The notes: generated by a model not told the origin, from the letters alone. DNA of 64,000 nucleotides from Homarus americanus (GCF_018991925.1 NW_024756914.1:8316267-8380266), one strand, 5' to 3'. Shown: positions 27,066 through 38,687, numbered from the stretch's first letter. Numbers and translations are program-made.

Positions 27066-27395
27066 TGTATGTATATTATGTATGTTGTATGTATACCATG
27101 TATGTACTCTATATATACACATTATTTCTCTAGTCAGTAGCGTGTGGCAATGCCCGTTTCATGTCACCACACGCTTAGATAAATGTGCCTGGAGACATCT
27201 GGAAGCTGCTCGTATACCACTTACCACATGTCGCCTGAGAGGTCAGAGTGAGGTCAGCTGACCCTATAGGAGTGTAAGGACTACCTGCACTTGTAAGCGC
27301 ACCCGTGTATATTTCCGTTAATAAGAACCTACAGAACTCTACAGGTGTTTATGTTCGCTCCTGTAGTTAGAACCAAGTACCCCGAACATCTCCAG
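27066..27395. other. Non-repeat insert splitting the minisatellite
   Basis: About 330 bp of unrelated sequence, with TATGTA runs at its left and a GCTGACC-rich centre. No gene or terminal repeats are recognised. It could be an insertion or an older flank joined by array expansion. Confidence 0.5.
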
Positions 27396-28147
27396 TTATG
27401 AGTTAATAATGGGGTAGTATCATGGTCATGGGCAATAATGGGGTGGTATTGTGGTCATGGGTTAATTATGGGGTAGTATTGTGGTCATGGGTTAATAATG
27501 GGGTAGTATTGTGGTCATGGGTTAATAATGGGGTAGTATCGTGGTCATGGGTTAATAATGGGGTAGTATTGTGGTCATGGGCAATAATGGGGTAGTATTG
27601 TGGTCATGGGTTAATAATGGGGTAGTATTGTGGTCATGGGTTAATAATGGGGTACTATTGTGGTCATGGGCAATATTGGGGTAGTATTGTGGTCATGGGT
27701 AATAATGGGGTACTATTGTGGTCATGGGTTAATAATGGGGTACTATTGTGGTCATGGGTCAATAATGGGGTACTATTGTGGTCATGGGTTAATAATGGGA
27801 TAATATTGTGGTCATGGGCAATATTGGGGTAGTATTGTGGTCATGGGTTAATAATGGGGTAGTATTGTGGTCATGGGTTAATAATGGTATAGTATTGTGG
27901 TCATGGGTAATAATGGGGTAGTATTGTGGTCATGGGTTAATAATGGGGTAGTATTGTGGTCATGGGTTAATAATGGTGTAGTATTGTGGTCATGGGTAAT
28001 AATGGGGTAGTATTGTGGTCATGGGTTAATAATGGGGTAGTATTGTGGTTATGGGTTAATAATGGGGTAGTATCATGGTCATGGGCAATATTGGGGTAAT
28101 ATTGTGATCATGGGCAATAATGGGGTAATATTGTGGTCATGGGTTAA
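27396..28147. repeat. 29-31-bp minisatellite, second block
   Basis: Continuation of the GGGTTAATAATGGGGTAGTA unit in the same orientation as the first block. Confidence 0.96.
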
Positions 28148-28369
28148 TTGTCAGTTTATCAGGTGTTAAGTAGCATGTATCAGGTAGTGGGCAGTATTTA
28201 TGGCAGGTATTTAGCACTTTTAGGTGCCATTTTGCAGGTGTAGATGGTATTGTGTATTACTAGGCAGTATAGAACTGGTATTGGCTATTGCTGAGTTGGG
28301 ACTGGGTGATGTTGAACTGGTATGAGATGATACTAAAGTTTTAGGGAGACACAACAGTGGGTTCATTGG

Positions 28370-28514
28370 GACATTACAGTACTGTTTTTATCACATCCAA
28401 ACTGGATATTTTTACTCAAATTCTGGAACAGGGTGGCAATATCGACAATATATACCTAGATTTTGCCAAGACTTGCGACAGCATACCCCATGAAAGACTG
28501 AGAATTAAACTGGA
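28370..28514 (+). mobile_element. CR1/L2-like LINE, RT N-terminal piece
   Basis: Broken frame containing ITSKLDIFTQILEQGGNIDN then IYLDFAKTCDSIPHERLRIK, the RT block usually written LDFAKAFDKVPH. Here the catalytic-block AFD reads TCD. It is followed by unrelated SINE sequence instead of the palm domain. Confidence 0.75.
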
Positions 28515-28838
28515 AGGGCACTCCACCTAGGCGTGAATTTGTTTAAGGTGTCACCTACACAACAACCACACCCTGAGTTAACGAGCTGCATGACCCAGTG
28601 TCAAGGAATAGTCCAAGAAGACTGGACAACTCGCCAACTGCACTGGCTAACCTAACCTAACTATTACCCCAAAACACGATCAGCAAATCGATTGACTTCC
28701 AGGTTCCCAATTAATGCTGGATAGACAGAGGCAAGTGGCATTATGAAACTTGCCCATACCTGCACTTTCACCCGGGGAGGGGATCAAACCTGGGTCCGCT
28801 CGCTTGCGAGGTGAGCATGCTGACCATTACACCACAGG
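28515..28838 (-). mobile_element. tRNA-derived SINE inside a LINE
   Basis: On the minus strand from about 28838: CCTGTGGTGTAATGGTCAGC (A-box-like), then AGGTTTGATCCCC (B box) about 35 bp later, the layout of a tRNA-derived pol III promoter. A body of about 110 bp follows, ending in GTTAGGTTAGGTTAG near 28645. The left boundary is uncertain; 28515-28645 may belong to another element. Confidence 0.72.
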
Positions 28839-29760
28839 TTTGCGGATGATGCCAAGTTAGTCAAGGAAATTAAGAACCAAACAGACTGTAAAGAGCTACA
28901 AAAAGATCTCTGTGAGCTTCAAGAGTACTTGAAGAGATATCTGCTAAGATTCAATAGCAGGAAATGTAAGAAGATGCACCTGGGTCATACCAACGGTAAG
29001 AAGGAGTATCACATGTCCCAAAGGGACGAAGAGACTGCATTAATAGAGACCGAATGTGAAAAGGACCCAAGTGTGTATGTTGACAATGAACTGAAGTTCT
29101 CGGGCCATTGTGAGAAGGTGAATCAAGCAACTAGTCTAATGGGTCTTTTAAGAAGGTTGTTCAGATATCTAGACGGTCCATTCCCTGTAACGATCTTCAA
29201 GATTGAGGTGCTTCCCCGTCTGGATTACTGTCACCCCATCTAATCCCCGAGATATGCTAGTGACTCAGTTGATTGAATATGTCCAAAGGAGGGCCACCAG
29301 ACTGGTGCCTGCACTATGGCACCTCAGTAACCCAGAGAGATTAGAATGCCTGCAACTGCCTAGCTTATACTATATATGGGCAAGGGGTGACCTAACTGAG
29401 GTTTATAAACATCTTAGAGGGCACTACTCAGTTGAGTGTCCGTACCTGGAGCTGGTGGACGCCTGCCCCACAAGGGGTCACAGCTCAAGATTGAATAAGC
29501 CGCAAGTCCAAAAAACTGCGAGGGCAAACTCTTTTGGAGTGAGAATTGTAAACTCTTGGAACAATTTGCCAGAGTGTTGTGATGGGACCGAGTGTGAGCT
29601 CTTTCAAGACCAGACTTCACTAATATTGGAGCAGGTACAGATACATTCAGGAGCCAGTGCATGCCCAGTACTTGTCAACAGTACATAACACAGATGTGAC
29701 CGACCATCCAAGTAGCTAACAAGCAGATCAGTGGCAAAGAGGATAAAAGTAAACGTAAAA
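28839..29760 (+). mobile_element. CR1/L2-like LINE, RT C-terminal part
   Basis: Restarts exactly at FADDAKLVKEI (catalytic FADD). A 104-codon open frame (SVYVDNELKFSGHCEKVNQA; EVLPRLDYC) runs to a stop at 29243. A second frame of 161 codons follows: EYVQRRATRLVPALWHLSNP, CPTRGHSSRLNKPQVQKTAR, VRIVNSWNNLPE. The 3' end is AAAAGTAAACGTAAAAGTA. A closely related 3' end lies at 39914-40100. Confidence 0.85.
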
Positions 29761-30395
29761 GTATTTCTAAGGCTAAGAGTCCAGGCCAGGCAGGAGGATG
29801 CAGATAGTGCTAATTCAATAATAATAATACCGTTTAGTCGACCTTGCCATTCACGAGGGATAGGTTCCAAGAAATGGTGCGAATTGGCAAAACTGCGAAT
29901 AGCAACTTATACTACCCTAGTGCACAACTGTATACCTATACCAAATAACTGACCAGCTGCAGCAGCACTCATCCACTCTTTTAACTTATCTAATAATAAA
30001 ACTTTGTCAGGCTCATCACTGACTTCTGCCTTTTACATTTCACTCCACTAGCATCACCAGCACTGACACTAGGCAGTCTTTTAGGGGCCATTTCCCTCAA
30101 AAACACTAAAGTTTTGAGAGCACAACAAGAGATGCTGCGTGGGACGACTCGTTGTGCTGTGGGAAAAGGCTGGCAAGCTACCCATCATAGCCACCATTTG
30201 TAGGTACAGTAGTAGGCAGCTAATGGTAGACCCTGCTGCCATATGTGACCAAGTCCCAGGTTGCTGATCTGACTTTCTGCCTCATTTACACACAATTGCA
30301 GGTCTCAATTGTTCTCTTACTTGACAACACAACACCTACTGTATAGCATTTCTCACTATTGATTTCTTTTTTAATTTTTGTATTTCTTTATCTTT

Positions 30396-30396
30396 C

Positions 30397-30445
<49 letters not shown>
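30396..30445. repeat. (TTA)n microsatellite
   Basis: Uninterrupted ATT triplets. Confidence 0.95.
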
Positions 30446-30446
<1 letters not shown>

Positions 30447-30536
30447 AGTGTTATTATTACTGTATTATTGTTATCATTATTATTTTATTTTACTTTTTAT
30501 TATAAATTTTATTTACGATGAATAATGATTACATTT

Positions 30537-30604
30537 TCGCCCCCCAGGCCCTGATGTGGGTCAGTGACCCGTGCCCGGGTGGGCTAATCCCCATAAAAAA
30601 AAAA
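30537..30604 (+). mobile_element. Jockey-like LINE 3' terminus
   Basis: GCCCCCCAGGCCCTGATGTG ... GGGTGGGCTAATCCCC followed by an A run. It is the complement of the 3' ends at 20402 and 32140, here in plus orientation and only about 70 bp long. Confidence 0.75.
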
Positions 30605-30659
30605 TCTGCTTACTGCAAATCGTCGAAATCGCAAACTCACAAATGGCAAGGGTCTACTG

Positions 30660-31139
30660 TAATTGATATTCAGTCAATTTAACCAAGGACAGCTGACAAA
30701 GCCATGAGATCCTTGTTAACAAAAGAGTCCTTATACCAGCAACATCTGGTGTTCTTAGGGACAAGAGTACTAACCAGACCCAATGTTGGTTAACTTCACT
30801 GATTGGATAATAAGCAGTGTTTCCAATGTGGTACAAAGAGATGTTTTTATTGACTTGTTAATCTGCTCAGACCCACTCTTGCTGTCTTTATTTGAGTAGA
30901 AACATATCCAAGGACAAAATGGATGACTGGGTAATGGCAAGAGGTTTAGAGGTTGAAGACATGTCAGGTGAGTCTCCCTCACCTCATATTATTATTGTGC
31001 ATTTAACACTATGGATTTCTGAACGACCTTCGGTATTTCATTTTGCTCTGGCTGACGTCAGATAATTTTATTCAACTGAGGTAACCTCTGATCACGAAAG
31101 TTAAGTCGTCATATTCTTTGTGGTAATTCGAGATATTTT
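30660..31139. other. Unassigned sequence
   Basis: No recognised element. It may hold the 5' part of the hAT-like element that follows. Confidence 0.35.
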
Positions 31140-32127
31140 ACCTCCAGGATGGCTTCAACCAGCAGTGGGAGACAGTACTGAGGCATGATGCAAAGTATGA
31201 GGCACACGTATGCAGGCTCCATTCAAAGTCATTAGTGGGTCACAGTGATGGCAAGAAACAAAGTGAATATGAGTTCTTGTAGCAGTAAAATCCATTGTTA
31301 GCTCTTTGCAAACAAAAGTAGCAAAACTTCAAATTGCTGTTTACATTGCAGAACACTCATCCACACTCTCTGTAGATTATTACCCTGAGGAATTTCTGCC
31401 TATGTTAGATAACAAATATACAGTTCCACAGAAACTCAAATTGCACAGAACAAAATGTTCGTAAATACAGAGGAATTTACTTGTTCCACGTTTTGCAAAC
31501 CAGTTGAGAGAAGACATTGGTGAACAACATTTTAGTTTCATAGTAGACGAGAGAACAAATGAAGCAAATGTCTCGTGTCTGGCTCTTAAGTGTGCGATAC
31601 TACAGTGCTAAGAAATAAAGATGGTTGATACAATTTATTGTATTGTGCCACTTCAGAACTGTAAAGCAGATACACTGTACAAGGCTTTGAAAAATTGCAT
31701 GGAGGAAAATGATCTGAAATTAGGAAAGTTGACTGGACTAGGATGTGATGGAGGAAATTCTATGGTAGGTCATAAGTACTCTCTTTCAAGTCTGTTGCAA
31801 ATTGATAATCCTAATAGTACTGTGTTTAGGTGTGTATATCACTCATTACATCTAGCTACCAGAAAAGCATTTGAAGCACTGCCTACTGTACTAACATTTA
31901 TTACCAGAGAAACTCATAGCTGGTTCTCAAGTAGTCCTAAAATAACTAAAACTAGTTCGTTTAAATGCCATTAATGTGATCCTTCATCAATGGGATGCAT
32001 TGAAGCTGCACTTTGATATGGTGGTGTCAAATGACTGCTGTCATACCGCCAAACTTTTAAGTGATGCTTATAAAGATCCTCCAAACAAACTGTACAAGCT
32101 GTATGTATGTAAAATTCTTAGGGGTTT
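31140..32127 (+). pseudogene. hAT-like transposase, 5' and middle part
   Basis: Plus strand. A BED-like start (KYEAHVCRLHSKSLVGHSDG) is followed after frameshifts by REDIGEQHFSFIVDERTNEA (about 31510-31570; D in VDE). An open run 31621-31974 follows, with KLTGLGCDGGNSMVG (D in CDG) and VFRCVYHSLHLATRKAFEAL. This order matches hAT-family transposases (cut-and-paste DNA transposons). A LINE interrupts the gene at 32128. Confidence 0.75.
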
Positions 32128-33163
32128 ATTATTTATTTATTTTTTTACGGAGAATAGCCCACCTAGGCACAGGCCATCAACCCACAACGAAGCCTGGGGG
32201 GCGAAAAAATAAGAGTAAAAAGAACTTAAAAATAGAAAAGAAAAAGGTTATATTACTGTAATCTACAACTCGGAAATGCGGAAAAACCTACTGTTTGAAG
32301 CGAGACACATTGTATAAGTATGGAAATACAGAAGAAGGCAGAACATTCCACAGTTTGGCTGTGTGAGGAAAGAAGGATGTACTATAACGGGTTATTCTAG
32401 TGTGACCGACATCCACAGAGAAACGGTGGGCACCTCGGAGAAGACGTGTGTTACCAGCCCACGGACTTGCCGGCGGTACACAGGATGCCAAATCCATCGA
32501 AAATTGACCATTAAAGTACCTGTAAAAGAGAGAGAGAGAGTTAAGCAACATTGCGACAAAGAGAAGAAAGATTGTCAACTAAAGGAGGAGAGTTAATAAG
32601 ACAAAATGCCTTTGATTCCACCCTATCTAACAGTTGGTCAGAAGAGGAGCCACCCCAGATATGAGAGCAGTACTCCAAGATAGGACGAATGAATCCCTTA
32701 TATACTTGAAGCAACTGCTCAGGAGTAAAGTAGCTATGGCATTTGTACAGCATTCCCTGCTTTCAGGAGGCAGCTTTAGCAATGTTGAGTATGTGTGGCT
32801 TCCGTGACATATTAGAGGAAATGGTGAGGCCTAGCATAGTTATTTTAGAATTTGGCAGAATGATTGAGTCCTGAAATGTGATTGGTGGGAGATCATCTAC
32901 TTGTAATTTGGAAAACTGTAATTGGTAAATACTGAGTTTTATTTCCATTGAATTTAACCAAGTTTCTACCTCCCCATTAAGAGAAGTTTGCACAGATCAG
33001 CATTGATAGATGTAATGATATCAGCTCCAGAAACGGATCTAGTTTGAAAGTTAGGGGGAAGGGGAAAATGTGAAGAAGAGTGAAGAGTAAAATCATCAGC
33101 GTAAGAATGGATAGAATTAGTTGTAGTGTAAAGTAAATCATTGATAAAAAGAAGGAAGAGAGT
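32128..33163 (-). mobile_element. Jockey-like LINE, second copy, 5'-truncated
   Basis: Minus strand 3' end with an A-rich tail, then RGAHRFSVDVGHTRITRYS, SFFPHTAKLWNVLPSS, GFIRPILEYCSHIWGGSS, MEIKLSIYQLQFSKLQVDDL and MLGLTISSNMSRKPHILNIA. It is collinear with 20402-20941 plus 22642-23100. Truncated at GAAGAGAGTA (33163). It splits the hAT-like gene. Confidence 0.88.
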
Positions 33164-34010
33164 AATTAAAGTATATACAGTATAAACTTTCGCATGCAGA
33201 AAATGCCAATATTACAAAGCTCACTACATACCTACTTAATATGTCCAGAAATCTCATGCAAATGATTGCGGATCCACGTCTTCTGCATAGGAGTTCATTG
33301 GAAGGTCTTCCTACATAAAAATTTCTGGATTACCAGATGCCACATTGTTCAATTCAGTTTGGTCAGGAGTTCAGTAATGCAGTTGTGAATAGCTCTTCGA
33401 GTGAGCCCAAGGTATTATATGTTCAAGAGCGTTGCAAACAGTTTGTCACACAACTTATCAGTGAAGTGCAAGCACGCTTTCCATATAACTTTGAAACATT
33501 GTTCCAACTCCATCAATTGCAACCAAGTCATGTTACTTCTCTGTCAAAAAAGGCACTTCAAAAGTGGCTTCCAAATACAGTTCAACATTTATTGATATGG
33601 ATGACTTAGAAACCGAGTGGAATGCCTTAAGTCTGGAAGAATGGCCAGTCAAGCTTACAAGTCTCCAACAGATCATCTTTTTGGGCTGAAGTCAGTGACA
33701 GGAAGAACTCTGTTGAGAAACAAGCATATCCTAATGTATCTTCATTAGCACTGGTTTTACTTTCTCTATATCTTCTAATGCATCAGTTGAGAGAATATTT
33801 TCACAAATGAATGTAGTCCATACAAAACTCAGAAATCCCCTCAGTGTTTGATCTGTGGAAGCCACTGTACAAATTTGCTATGGGTTACATATGGAATCAA
33901 AGACGTGCAAACTTCATACCAACAAAGAGACACTAGCAACAGATGAACTAGAACCTGCCGATGAAATAGTTGCCATGGACCTATAAAGACACAGATTGCA
34001 TATTTGGTTA
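33164..34010 (+). pseudogene. hAT-like transposase, 3' part with dimerisation domain
   Basis: Open run 33337-33609 (VQFGQEFSNAVVNSSSSEPK homologous region; VTQLISEVQARFPYNFETLF). Then, in broken frames, SNASVERIFSQMNVVHTKLR, the hAT C-terminal dimerisation motif, VEATVQICYGLHMESKTCKL and a terminal DELEPADEIVAMDL with a stop at about 33985. It continues the gene interrupted at 32128. Confidence 0.72.
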
Positions 34011-34139
34011 GTTCTGCTCCATGAAACTTTACAGTAGTATATCATTTGATTAATGTAGGCCTAAATTATTTGTGGGAATTTAGTATAAATCTGTGGGATT
34101 TTGTGGGAGAAATTGGGGAGGAGATATAGGAATTTTATT

Positions 34140-34552
34140 TCTGAGAAATGGCAATACTGTGTGGTCTAATGACTCCCCCACCCAAACTCTACTCTCACTG
34201 GATAAGTGGTTACCTAACCGACAGAAGGGCTGCTGCACTGTTTCAGGGTTACAAAAATGAAGTCAAAGATATGCAACTTGGCATCCCCCAAGGTAAAGTA
34301 CTTAGTCCCACTTTGTTCATTGTTCTTATGAATGCACTATTAAAGTCAATCCCAGACAGCCCCAGCAATATTACCGTTAGCGATGTAGATGACATTCTTA
34401 TACATACTGTACTAAAACTCATCGTGAAATGCAAGTCACCGTGAACCATGTACAGTCAGCCTGTGAGAACCTTGGTCTCATCATCTACACTGGGAAAACT
34501 AAAGTTTTCAACAAACAAGCTGGTAACTGCAAATGTGGTCCATCAAAGCTTA
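34140..34552 (+). mobile_element. I-type LINE, RT part
   Basis: Plus frame: LYSHWISGYLTDRRAAALFQ, MQLGIPQGKVLSPTLFIVLM and the catalytic block SDVDDILIH (VDD). The frame then breaks. The element is 5'-truncated at about 34140 and interrupted at 34552 by another LINE. The 3' part with RNase H is at 34786-35790. Confidence 0.82.
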
Positions 34553-34785
34553 CTACAGTACTTTGCTGTCACTCGGAATCGAGTATGACGATCATCCAGC
34601 TATGATACAATGATACGAGTTATTAAAGATGTCACCTACGTTGGTGAGCTCTGAGGTGACTAAAGAGGCCAATACGGGACCGGCAGGGTCGATCACAGAT
34701 GTTGCACATGTGGGGGGGCTACATCTAGTGCAGGAGGGGCAGCAGCAGCATCTTTCCAGCGTTGGCGCTTGTCTGCCTCGTTATG
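34553..34785 (-). mobile_element. Short 3' copy of the 53807-55395 LINE, with 12-bp target duplication
   Basis: From ACTTTGCTGTCACTCGGAAT through GTCTGCCTCGTTATG it matches 53813-54031. It is flanked by CATCAAAGCTTA at 34541-34552 and 34786-34797, a 12-bp target-site duplication. A 5'-truncated minus-orientation insertion of 233 bp. Confidence 0.9.
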
Positions 34786-35790
34786 CATCAAAGCTTAAGA
34801 TAGGTTACAACACCATTGACTATGTCTCCTCTTTTAAATATCTTGGTGTCTCTAAGCCCTGTATTACACCTGCTATAGCACATCTAACCCACCCATGTAC
34901 TGATAGGTTAAAACCTCATAAATTTGTAGCGAGGTATAACCCACATTATGGCATTAATATCAGAATTGTCAAAATACTGTACTGTACCTAGGCTATATAA
35001 GATCTCTGATAGATTACCACGCACCAGCCCTGGTCCTTCCTGACGGGAAAGGCATTGACAAGCTCAAAAAAATGCAAAATAAAGCCCTTAGAATTATTTT
35101 AGGCTGTCCCATGAGCACTAAAGTACTTAATATGAGGAAAGAACTAGGTATACCCAGTGTTAAAGATAGAATAATTGAAGTTAACCTCATGATAGCCATG
35201 AGGCTTATGCATGGTCATCCAGATAACATTGCTTCTGAGAACCTGCAAGAATATATGAGTCTGTGAAACTGGTGAATCTAAATGGATCCAAACTACAGCT
35301 AAACATGTGAAGATGTTTGGACTAGACCATCTGTACAAAGCTGAGACAACACAGCACTTCCTGCTGCCCTGGCGGATAGTTCCCTTCAATATCACAACAC
35401 CCACGTACCCGCCTAAACGAATGACCACACATAATTCTTTTCTCCAGCACACTGCCAAAGTGAGAGCTCTTGAACACATACATAACCTACAGACTGAAAA
35501 TAACATCACACAGACCATCTACACTGACAGCTCTCTTAAAACTGCCTGTGAGAGGGCCGGAAGTGCTGTCATTGTGACTCCACCTAACGGTAATGTAATA
35601 GAGAAAGGAGATAGAATTAGTAACTGGGCATCCACTCTACAAACTGAACTATTTGCCATACTCACAGCCCTGAAACTTGTTGAAGACACTGCCACTGACA
35701 GTTTCATCACTGACTCCTTATCCTCACTACTTGCTCTTGATACCCTAAACTCAGATTATTACCCGCTTGTCTCTAAAGCCAGACACACAT
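34786..35790 (+). mobile_element. I-type LINE, RT C-terminus and RNase H
   Basis: Resumes with KLKIGYNTIDYVSSFKYLGV, then KMQNKALRIILGCPMSTKVL (35072-35266). The open frame 35307-35792 holds RNase H: TIYTDSSLK (D), LQTELFAILTALKLVE (E), FITDSLSSLLALDTL (D). Stops and frameshifts separate the blocks. The first three RNase H acidic residues are present; the final HxxxxxE/D region is lost in the following Tigger fragment. Confidence 0.85.
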
Positions 35791-35943
35791 AAAAGAGTGG
35801 ATGAGAGCTGCTGTGGCTGGTCAGTTGTTTGGTACAGGTATACAGTAGTGCACTAGGGTAGTATAAGCTGCTATTCGCGGTTTTGCCAATTCACGTCATT
35901 CCTTGGAACCTAACCCTGTGAATAACAAGGGTTTACTGCACTG
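35791..35943. mobile_element. Tigger-like end fragment, related to 29830-29990
   Basis: AGAGTGGATGAGAGCTGCTG through AACAAGGGTTTACTGCACTG is the inverse of the left part of the 29830 element. It ends in a GGGTTTACTG terminal motif (complement CAGTAAACCC). Confidence 0.7.
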
Positions 35944-36061
35944 AAAATACTCTAACATTCAATGCCATAATATCAAAATCACTGGGGTCCAATAAACACC
36001 CGTTGTGGCCTCTACTCTGTAATTCTTTTTGCACTACCCTCACAGGATGAGTATGGGGGTA

Positions 36062-36904
36062 CAGTGGTCCCTCGGTTAATGAGCACAATTCGTTCTAGAA
36101 GGTTGCTCGTTAACCGAAAAACTTGTGAACCGAAACCATTTTTTCAATGGGTTTTTGGGTAATTGGTTCCAGCTCACCGAAAATTGCCTAAATTCAACAA
36201 AAAAGGTAGTAAAGTACACTTACTTTGAGGTGTGTATGTAAAAGGCTCCTGGATGATGATGATGGGAATCAGAATGGGGGTGGAGGAGAAGGGAGAAGAG
36301 AAGGCATTGGGGTGGAAGAGAAGTCACCCCATGGCGCCATTTCACCCATAAAATTTTAGTTCTCTTGGTGTAATTCAAGATTATTTTCTTTAAATCAACA
36401 CTGCACTGCATTATATATTGTCAATGTGTAAAATAAATTTCAAATTGACCAATAATTTGCTTGGAAACACAGAAAAAAGGCATTTAGTTGAAGAGAGTCT
36501 GAAGCAAGATGTTAGCTCCACTGAAAAGACACAGAGACTGACGCCTGTATGGTGTGTTGACAGGCTGTTTGGTGCGCAAAAAACTAGCTTCCTATACTGT
36601 ACTTCAATTATGTTCAATAATTGTTAAAATGACTAAAAAATTTAATATAAAACTTTTAAAATTATTGAATAGTATAAACTTCTTGATATTTACTAAAATA
36701 GTAAGGAATTTAAGCCCTAGAACCAATTACTGTATTGGTGGACTAATACTACAGCTGGTGGACCGCCAAATGCAAGCGAAAACATGTTGAGGTCGGCTCG
36801 TTAATCGAGGGATTGCTCATTAACCGAAGTTAAGAATCTTATGGAAGGTAACTCGTTAACCGAAATCTCGTTAACCGAGGCGCTCGTTAACCGAGGGATC
36901 ACTG
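36062..36904. mobile_element. Non-autonomous Tigger-like element (843 bp), TA target
   Basis: Ends CAGTGGTCCCTCGGTTAATG and CGTTAACCGAGGGATCACTG are inverted repeats flanked by TA (36060-36061, 36905-36906). The inner part (TGCACTGCATTATATATTGT; ACCAATTACTGTATTGGTGG) matches 47590-47960 next to the transposase at 46408-47510. It is therefore a deletion derivative of that family. Confidence 0.9.
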
Positions 36905-36906
36905 TA

Positions 36907-37332
36907 TACGATAAACTAGCTGTCGTCTGTGGCAAAATAAAAAAAATGGCTGAAACTATACTTTCCTGCTGTTTTTACAGAAGAAAGACATGCCTAAGAC
37001 TTCAAAGACGGATTTGCATAGGTGTCACCTAATGGTGACGCTGTAGAACTCAAGAAACTTCACAGAATCCGGCAAACTGGTGATGACGCTGGCTGCATTG
37101 CCAGCATACCACTGACTTCATCCTCACCAGCTCCTACACCTTCAATAACACCTACAACATCAATACTTGCTGTTACTGCTATGGAGACAATAACATGCAG
37201 CAAATACATACATCAATAACTGTTTGCTGGCGTTTCCACCGCCACACGTGGAAGATGATGATGTGATTACCTGTATCATCATGAAGTCCGAGAAGCAGAA
37301 CCTCCTGTCACACCAACAATTCAAGTACTGTA
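36907..37332. other. Unassigned sequence between two Tigger-like elements
   Basis: Plus-strand frame fragments (DDVITCIIMKSEKQNLLSHQ near 37250) hint at the C-terminus of another transposase, but the match is not firm. Confidence 0.3.
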
Positions 37333-37719
37333 CAGTGATATCTCCATTAGCAGGAACCATTGGTGCAAACTACTTCCGGGAAAGAGAGATTTTGGGTAAT
37401 GAGACGACTCTCTCAAAGATGGAAAAAATCCCTCATCCCCGGAATTTTCTGGGTAACGGAAAACTGTTCTCTGAAGTTCCAAAAATTGCCCATTACATCA
37501 TCTCTGGAACCTGGAAAAATATTCCCCATCCCCGGAATTTTCTGGGTAAGGGAAAAATTTTATCAGAATTTTCCGGAAAATGTGCCAATCGGAAAATTGT
37601 TCCCAAAGCCGGAATTTTCCGGAAATTCCGGCTTTGGGAACAATTTTCCGAGAAAATTTCAATTCCGGCTATCAGAGAGTTCTGGGTTGGAGGGATTCTG
37701 GCTAACGGAGATATTACTG
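37333..37719. mobile_element. MITE with pogo-like ends and a central palindrome
   Basis: CAGTGATATCTCCATTAGC at the left and GCTAACGGAGATATTACTG at the right are inverted repeats (17 of 19 matching), each next to TA. Inside is a perfect 29-bp inverted repeat (37589-37617 and 37623-37651) with a 5-bp centre, plus a direct repeat of CCCCGGAATTTTCTGGGTAA. It encodes no protein. Confidence 0.88.
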
Positions 37720-38687
37720 TACTGTGGAGCTGACATACTGTATAGCTGCTGACAAAGGCTAACATCTTGAACACCACCTTGACTGACGTCTGTTTCGACT
37801 GTAAAGTGACATGGATGTGACCAAGTACCAGTAGCAAATTAAAAAACAAATCATTTTCAATATAAATTCAAATCTATAATCCCATAAGACTTATGTTTAT
37901 TGCCACAGACTACCTTAACTTACAATAAGATAAGGTATAATGACAGGTATCACACCATAACCATACTTAGGCACAGAATCGCCTGTAACTCAAAGCTAAA
38001 GTTACTGATATCTCAATTAGGTATGAAACAGCAAATTGTTCTTTTTATTTTTTATGAAAAAAGTGTGTGAATATCAAAATATAATATAATTTGACACTAC
38101 TCCTTTGTTTTTCATCAAATGTGTTTCAAACACGGTCCTTGTAATTAGGATACATATAGCTACAAGATGGCCGAGCAAAATTTAATACAGTAAATCTTAT
38201 TTGGTTACACAGATAAAATTTCTTATTATGGGACCACTAAAACAAAAAAATACATTTTTATTTTCTCAAAAACTATTTGGCATTTTTCACTCATACTTAC
38301 AGGATCTATGATTTATATGATCCCACATAACATATTCAAAAATCAAGCAAATCCATAAGAAATAAGTTGCACCTCCAAGAATAAATGGTGGACGAACCTT
38401 TTAAAAACAATAAAGTTTGTTTAATTGCAACGAAAAAGAACATTACCCGTTTCTTCCCTGTTATTAAGATGATATTATTTTCCTTAATGGATATAAAAAT
38501 AAAATGCATACATGTTCTCTGTTACTAAGAAGACAACTGTGAAGCAGTACTGAAGGTCTAGGGATATAGATATCAGAATAAAGTCCAGGTTTTATACATT
38601 TAATTGAATATGACTTGGTAGAAGTGGCCATATAATCTGTCCACAGTCACTTAAACCGGATGGAAAACCATAACATCAATGCCGAAA
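37720..38687. other. Unassigned AT-rich sequence
   Basis: No gene or repeat family recognised. Confidence 0.4.

Larger units (their letters stand above)
29830..30659. mobile_element. Non-autonomous pogo/Tigger-like element with a LINE tail inside
   Basis: The left end CCGTTTAGTCGACCTTGCCA pairs with the right end TGGCAAGGGTCTACTG as imperfect inverted repeats, each flanked by TA. Near the left, the minus strand reads MAPKRLPSVSAGDASGVKCK from about 30090, like the N-terminus of Tigger transposases. The rest is deleted. A (TTA)n tract (30396-30445) and a LINE 3' end (30537-30604) lie inside. Confidence 0.7.
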
